Positions 5,484 through 8,553 of a DNA stretch of 8,553 nucleotides are shown piece by piece (the stretch's first letter is position 1; every line of letters starts with the position of its first letter). The position numbers were made by a program, and so were the translations under genes. The stretch comes from Dehalococcoidales bacterium (GTDB lineage: Bacteria; Chloroflexota; Dehalococcoidia; Dehalococcoidales; UBA2162), in assembly GCA_030648675.1 (NCBI GenBank), contig JAUSGV010000090.1, positions 1 through 8,553 of the forward strand. Direction: 5' to 3'. The notes under the pieces were generated by a model that was given only the letters and a program-made list of their open reading frames with translations, had not been told where the DNA came from and did no database searches.

Positions 5484-5953
5484 TTAGCGAATCTGTCCGC
5501 GAATTTCGCCGCCGGGATGTGCGGAAGTGGGAATATTCACGTAAGCGTTACCAGCCTCCATCGCAGTTATTAAATCGCTAAAGTCCATTCCAGCCAGTGG
5601 GCCTACCAGGTTGGCCGCGGTAATAGTTCCTTCGGCTAGAACGCCATTGAATGTTCCCGGAATCAATTGGGCTGGTGGTTGAGATGGATACAACCAGACG
5701 ACTATCGGCCCCTGCGGCCACTACATGTATATGCGACATCGTTATGTCTTCGATATTAGCCGCGATATCAATGCATCGCCGGTTTTGTTAAGCTGGAAGA
5801 TAGCCTGACCCTGGGCGACATTGTCCACCGGTGGTACCTCTTCGCCACCCGAGAGGTGAGCGATAAATGTTTTCCCACCCGCGGCCATCGCCGGAACGGC
5901 CAAACCAAGCGAAAGTACGGCGACCAGGAATGTATAAATAAGTATTTTTTCAC
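5484..5953 (-). pseudogene. CHRD-domain secreted protein, broken by three small deletions
   Basis: CHRD domains are exported beta-rich modules of unknown exact role, seen in chordin and many bacterial proteins. Three collinear pieces survive. The first has a signal peptide ILIYTFLVAVLSLGLAVPAMA and FIAHLSGGEEVPPVDN. The middle one, in another frame, reads ANIEDITMSHIHVVAAG, with the conserved HIH. The last reads GPIVVWLYPSQPP through GTITAANLVGPLAGM to YVNIPTSAHPGGEIRGQIR. Lesion 1: after AAGGAG and GTG 5953 there are six A where seven would give MKKILIYTF in frame. Lesion 2: about 10 bases missing near 5757-5765. Lesion 3: about 8 bases missing near 5704-5714. Lesions 2 and 3 sum to 18 bases, so the ends share a frame, but TAA 5744-5742 and TAG 5723-5721 block the join. 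A GTG at 5969 opens the first piece in frame but lacks a ribosome site. Sizes of lesions 2 and 3 are inferred from family spacing. Confidence 0.82.
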
Positions 5954-5969
5954 CTTTATACTCCTTCAC

Positions 5970-6302
5970 TAACTATTATTCAGTTTGCCTGTATCCACCC
6001 GTGAGCAACTATTATCATATTAAGCCTATAATCACCTTCTGTTGTTATGGCTTCTTCAGCCTGCTTAGCCCGCGTTGATGGGTCTATATCGACATAGAAT
6101 AAAGATAAAATAGATAAATATAAGAACTTTATAATTATCTTACTAACTGGACTATTGAAAAATCATAAATTTGAATAGAAAACTATTACAAATGTGTGAC
6201 AGATAGAACCCATCTTTCAGATCGAATAGGATTGTATAAGTCGGAATGATGGATTGCTTTGCTCGACTGCTCCTTGATAAACTTCAGCGAGGAGTATGTT
6301 AG
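5970..6302. promoter_or_regulatory. Intergenic region ahead of cca: AT-rich tract and conserved leader
   Basis: The 333-base gap separates the divergent CHRD pseudogene and cca. 6095-6200 is strongly AT-rich and is the likely promoter area, but no pair of boxes is convincing. 6251-6302 is a leader whose sequence is repeated in remnant A (968-1019), which shows this stretch travelled with cca. GAGGAG at 6289-6294 is the ribosome-binding site and lies 8 bases before the TTG start at 6303. An ATG at 6296 gives only about ten codons and sits too close to that site. Confidence 0.5.
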
Positions 6303-7799
6303 TTGGACAGAAGGGAAACTTCTATTAAACAAGCCTTTGCCCGGCTGACGGAACCCACAATCGGGTACGTTTTAGCCAGGGTAAACGATTTTCTGAGCGA
6401 AAAACGGATCGAGGCCTATCTCGTCGGCGGGATAGTACGCGACGCTTTATTAGGACGGGAGACGGCCGATATAGACATTGCGGTAGCCGCCGACGCCCTC
6501 GATGTCGCGGAAAAGACCGCAAATGCTCTAGAAGGGCACTATGTCCTGCTGGACAAGCAAAACCGTATCGGGCGGGTAGTCCTTGATGAATGGGAACTGG
6601 ATTTCTCCACGTTCGAGGGCACCATCGAACAGGACCTGGCCCGACGCGATTTCACGGTCAACGCCATGGCCATTAATCTGCACCATTTGCTCGAAGAAGC
6701 AGCCGACGCTCAGCTTATCGACCCTTTTAAAGGCAGGGATGACCTCCGCCGGGGCGTGATTCGCGCCGTGAAGGAAGATATTTTTACGGCCGATCCTGCC
6801 CGATTACTCCGGGCTGTACGTCATGCCGCTGAACTGGACTTCAAAATTGAGAAGTCTACAGTCACCCTGATTCAGCGAGACGCCAACCTGATCGCCAAAG
6901 TTGCCGGCGAGAGAATTAGAGAAGAGTTGCTCCGCATTCTGGCTGTGTCCGATAGCGGGCGGTCTTTATCAACCCTCGATAAGCTGGGCTTGCTCACCGT
7001 CATATTCCCTGAACTGGCCGAGTCAAAAGGAGTGGAACAGCCCATTGAGCATTTCTGGGATGTTTTCGATCATTCCCTGAAGACGGTTTCGGCGGTCGAC
7101 TTCCTTTTGCGGCGGGGGAACTGGGAATATCACGGCAAAGAAGCCCTGGACACTGCCCCCTGGACACCGGCTCTGGAAGAGCATTTCGCCGCGGAAGTCA
7201 GCCACGGCAGCACCCGGAGGTCATTGCTTAAGCTGGCGGGCCTGTTACACGATATCGCCAAGCCTCAAACGAAGACCACCGAGGCCGGTGGACGGGTACG
7301 CTTTCTCGGGCATCCCGTGGATGGGGCAGCCGTGGCGGCAGCAATGCTGACGAGATTGAGATTCAGTGCCAAAGAAATCAAGTTGGTCGAGACGGTAATC
7401 GAACAGCACATGCGGCCGACACAAATGAGCCAGGAAGGATTACCGACGCCACGGGCTATATATCGCTTTTTCCGCGATACCGGGGACGCCGGCATTGATA
7501 TTCTTTTCTTTAGTCTGGCCGACCATTTGGCCGCCAGGGGGCCTACGCTCGATATCAGCCATTGGCGGGAGCATACTGGTATGATAGAATACGTGGTTAA
7601 TCAAAGATTAGCGCGAGACACCGCAAAGTTCCCGTCCAAACTGGTCGACGGTAATGATTTAATCGAAAAATTCGGTTTGGAGCCGGGGCCAAGAATCGGG
7701 GAAATATTGGAAGCGGTCCGCGAAGCTCAGGCGGCGGGTGAAATAAAGACAAGAGAAGAAGCTCTCGAACTGGTGATGGTTTTCTTGCATAAATTGTAA
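6303..7799 (+). CDS. cca: CCA tRNA nucleotidyltransferase / poly(A) polymerase family, with HD domain
   Basis: A 498-residue class II nucleotidyltransferase that adds or repairs the 3' CCA of tRNA from CTP and ATP, in the cytoplasm. The head domain shows YLVGGIVRDALLG (39-51), the metal-binding pair Asp56/Asp58 in DIDIAV, RRDFTVNAMA (114-123), DPFKGRDDL (140-148) and DPARLLRAVR (164-173) with the RNA-binding-domain helices after it. An HD phosphohydrolase-like domain follows: His257, HDIAKP (His316/Asp317), GHP (His337) and EQHMRP (His369), as in bacterial CCA enzymes that trim 2',3'-cyclic phosphate. Whether this one adds CCA, only A, or only CC cannot be told here. TTG 6303 is chosen because GAGGAG lies 8 bases upstream. 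It ends 17 bases before secD, so the two are probably co-transcribed. A decayed copy of its 5' end lies at 968-1126 and 3869-3971. Confidence 0.9.
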   Translation: MDRRETSIKQAFARLTEPTIGYVLARVNDFLSEKRIEAYLVGGIVRDALLGRETADIDIAVAADALDVAEKTANALEGHYVLLDKQNRIGRVVLDEWELDFSTFEGTIEQDLARRDFTVNAMAINLHHLLEEAADAQLIDPFKGRDDLRRGVIRAVKEDIFTADPARLLRAVRHAAELDFKIEKSTVTLIQRDANLIAKVAGERIREELLRILAVSDSGRSLSTLDKLGLLTVIFPELAESKGVEQPIEHFWDVFDHSLKTVSAVDFLLRRGNWEYHGKEALDTAPWTPALEEHFAAEVSHGSTRRSLLKLAGLLHDIAKPQTKTTEAGGRVRFLGHPVDGAAVAAAMLTRLRFSAKEIKLVETVIEQHMRPTQMSQEGLPTPRAIYRFFRDTGDAGIDILFFSLADHLAARGPTLDISHWREHTGMIEYVVNQRLARDTAKFPSKLVDGNDLIEKFGLEPGPRIGEILEAVREAQAAGEIKTREEALELVMVFLHKL

Positions 7800-7816
7800 A
7801 TCTAGGGTAGGGAAAA

Positions 7817-8553
7817 ATGGCAAGAAGAAATAGTCTGGTTTTCGTAATACTACTGGTAGTCTTCGTTCTGGCGCTGCTCGTGGTTCTTCCTATCGATAAA
7901 GGGATTCTCGGGCAGAAAGGAACGAGGTTGGGTCTGGACTTGCAGGGGGGAATACATGTCGTTTACCAGGCCGATATGTCCTCGATCGCTGCCGGCGGCC
8001 AGAAGGAGGCCCTTGAGGGTGTAGTCGATGTTTTGACCAACCGGGTCAACCCGCTCGGTGTTACCGAGCCGGTCATATATATCCAGGGCACAGACCGGAT
8101 TGTAGTGGAACTGCCCGGTCTCAATATCACGGATAAAGAGAAGGAGAATCTTTCCAGGGTAGCCCTGCTCGAATTCGGCGAGTTGATTGAGGATACCGGT
8201 AACTCCACCGGTAACGGAACAGGTAACAATACCGCCAAGTGGGAAAATATCCTGGGGAAATGGAAACCGGCGACAGGAATATACAACGGTGTCGAGGAAG
8301 AGTTAACCAGCCGCTTTTTCCAAACTAATACCTACGTTGTGCAGTCCGAAACGGGGGGCGGGGTAAAGTTGGTTTTCCAGTTCGATCAGGAAGGTGCCCA
8401 ACTTTTCCAGCAAATTACTTCCCGGTTAAAATGTAAAATGATAGGTTTCTTCGATGGCTGCACATATTTGATGGATGAGTATGGATATCCGATCGCCCCG
8501 GTTGTAAACGACGTGATCAGCCAGCAGGGCGAAATAACGGGATTGAGCGTCAA
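7817..8553 (+). CDS. secD: Protein translocase subunit SecD (5' part, cut by window end)
   Basis: The first 245 codons of SecD, which with SecF uses the proton gradient to help pull exported proteins through SecYEG. An N-terminal membrane helix SLVFVILLVVFVLALLVVLP (6-25) is followed by the classic RLGLDLQGGIHVVYQ (37-51), then VLTNRVNPLGVTEPVIYIQ (72-90) and DRIVVELPG (93-101), all SecD hallmarks of the P1 periplasmic head. A Gly/Asn/Thr-rich insert (about 127-139) is unusual and probably a surface loop. ATG 7817 is preceded by TAGGG and GGGA and lies 17 bases after cca. The remaining membrane helices, and presumably secF, lie beyond the window. Confidence 0.93.
   Translation, partial: MARRNSLVFVILLVVFVLALLVVLPIDKGILGQKGTRLGLDLQGGIHVVYQADMSSIAAGGQKEALEGVVDVLTNRVNPLGVTEPVIYIQGTDRIVVELPGLNITDKEKENLSRVALLEFGELIEDTGNSTGNGTGNNTAKWENILGKWKPATGIYNGVEEELTSRFFQTNTYVVQSETGGGVKLVFQFDQEGAQLFQQITSRLKCKMIGFFDGCTYLMDEYGYPIAPVVNDVISQQGEITGLSV

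Noticed and set aside
5768..5953. Separate small gene starting MKKYLFIHSW
   Set aside because: Its start and ribosome site belong to the CHRD gene; one lost A throws the reading out of frame, and the rest of this frame is not protein-like.
5979..6023. Twelve-codon leader peptide ahead of the CHRD gene (MIIVAHGWIQAN)
   Set aside because: The ribosome-like AAGGTGAT is too far off and there is no codon bias or attenuator structure to support a leader.
1..8553. tRNA, rRNA or CRISPR array
   Set aside because: No cloverleaf, ribosomal RNA sequence or regularly spaced direct repeats were seen; the only tandem repeat is the coding Gly-X-Y stretch.

Overview
The window looks like a chromosomal segment of a Chloroflexota bacterium, most likely of the Dehalococcoidia. 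This rests on a class II tRNA nucleotidyltransferase fused to an HD domain directly ahead of secD, a run of lipoproteins, an exported sugar dehydrogenase and a CHRD protein. The assignment comes from remembered gene order and protein style, not from a search, and is moderate at best. Base composition is mixed, with an AT-rich patch at about 6095-6200.

Layout. Positions 1-60 hold the last codons of an unidentified + strand gene, followed by hairpin-rich non-coding DNA. A minus-strand lipoprotein of the chagasin-like (I42) protease-inhibitor family occupies 212-703 and has a near-consensus promoter at 762-790. A minus-strand two-component operon follows: a NarL-type response regulator (2221-2883), then a four-helix membrane histidine kinase (1127-2218). 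Divergent from it, 3090-3791 encodes a lipoprotein made of 22 collagen-like Gly-X-Y triplets joined to a C-terminal domain with one heme-c site (CNACH), and it ends in a strong terminator. On the minus strand at 4056-5369 is a lipid-anchored PQQ-type glucose/sorbosone dehydrogenase. Upstream of it lies a CHRD-domain gene (5484-5953) that carries three separate lesions. The right end is the housekeeping pair cca (6303-7799, TTG start) and secD (7817 to the window edge, partial).

The main structural result is a broken second copy of the 5' end of cca. One piece (968-1126) matches the cca leader and first codons. The other (3869-3971) matches the next codons, including the nucleotidyltransferase GG..VRD signature. 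The pieces meet at the same point of cca and lie on either side of the kinase/regulator/cytochrome block, bounded by a 13-base imperfect direct repeat. The simplest reading is that a two-component plus extracellular-cytochrome module was inserted into an old cca 5' duplicate. That duplicate may itself be debris from an earlier event that placed the 4.0-6.2 kb segment in front of the intact cca.

How the genes may work together is inference. The kinase/regulator pair probably controls the divergent cytochrome lipoprotein. The cytochrome and the PQQ-type dehydrogenase are both predicted to be exported lipoproteins and could exchange electrons at the cell surface. cca and secD are spaced as an operon.
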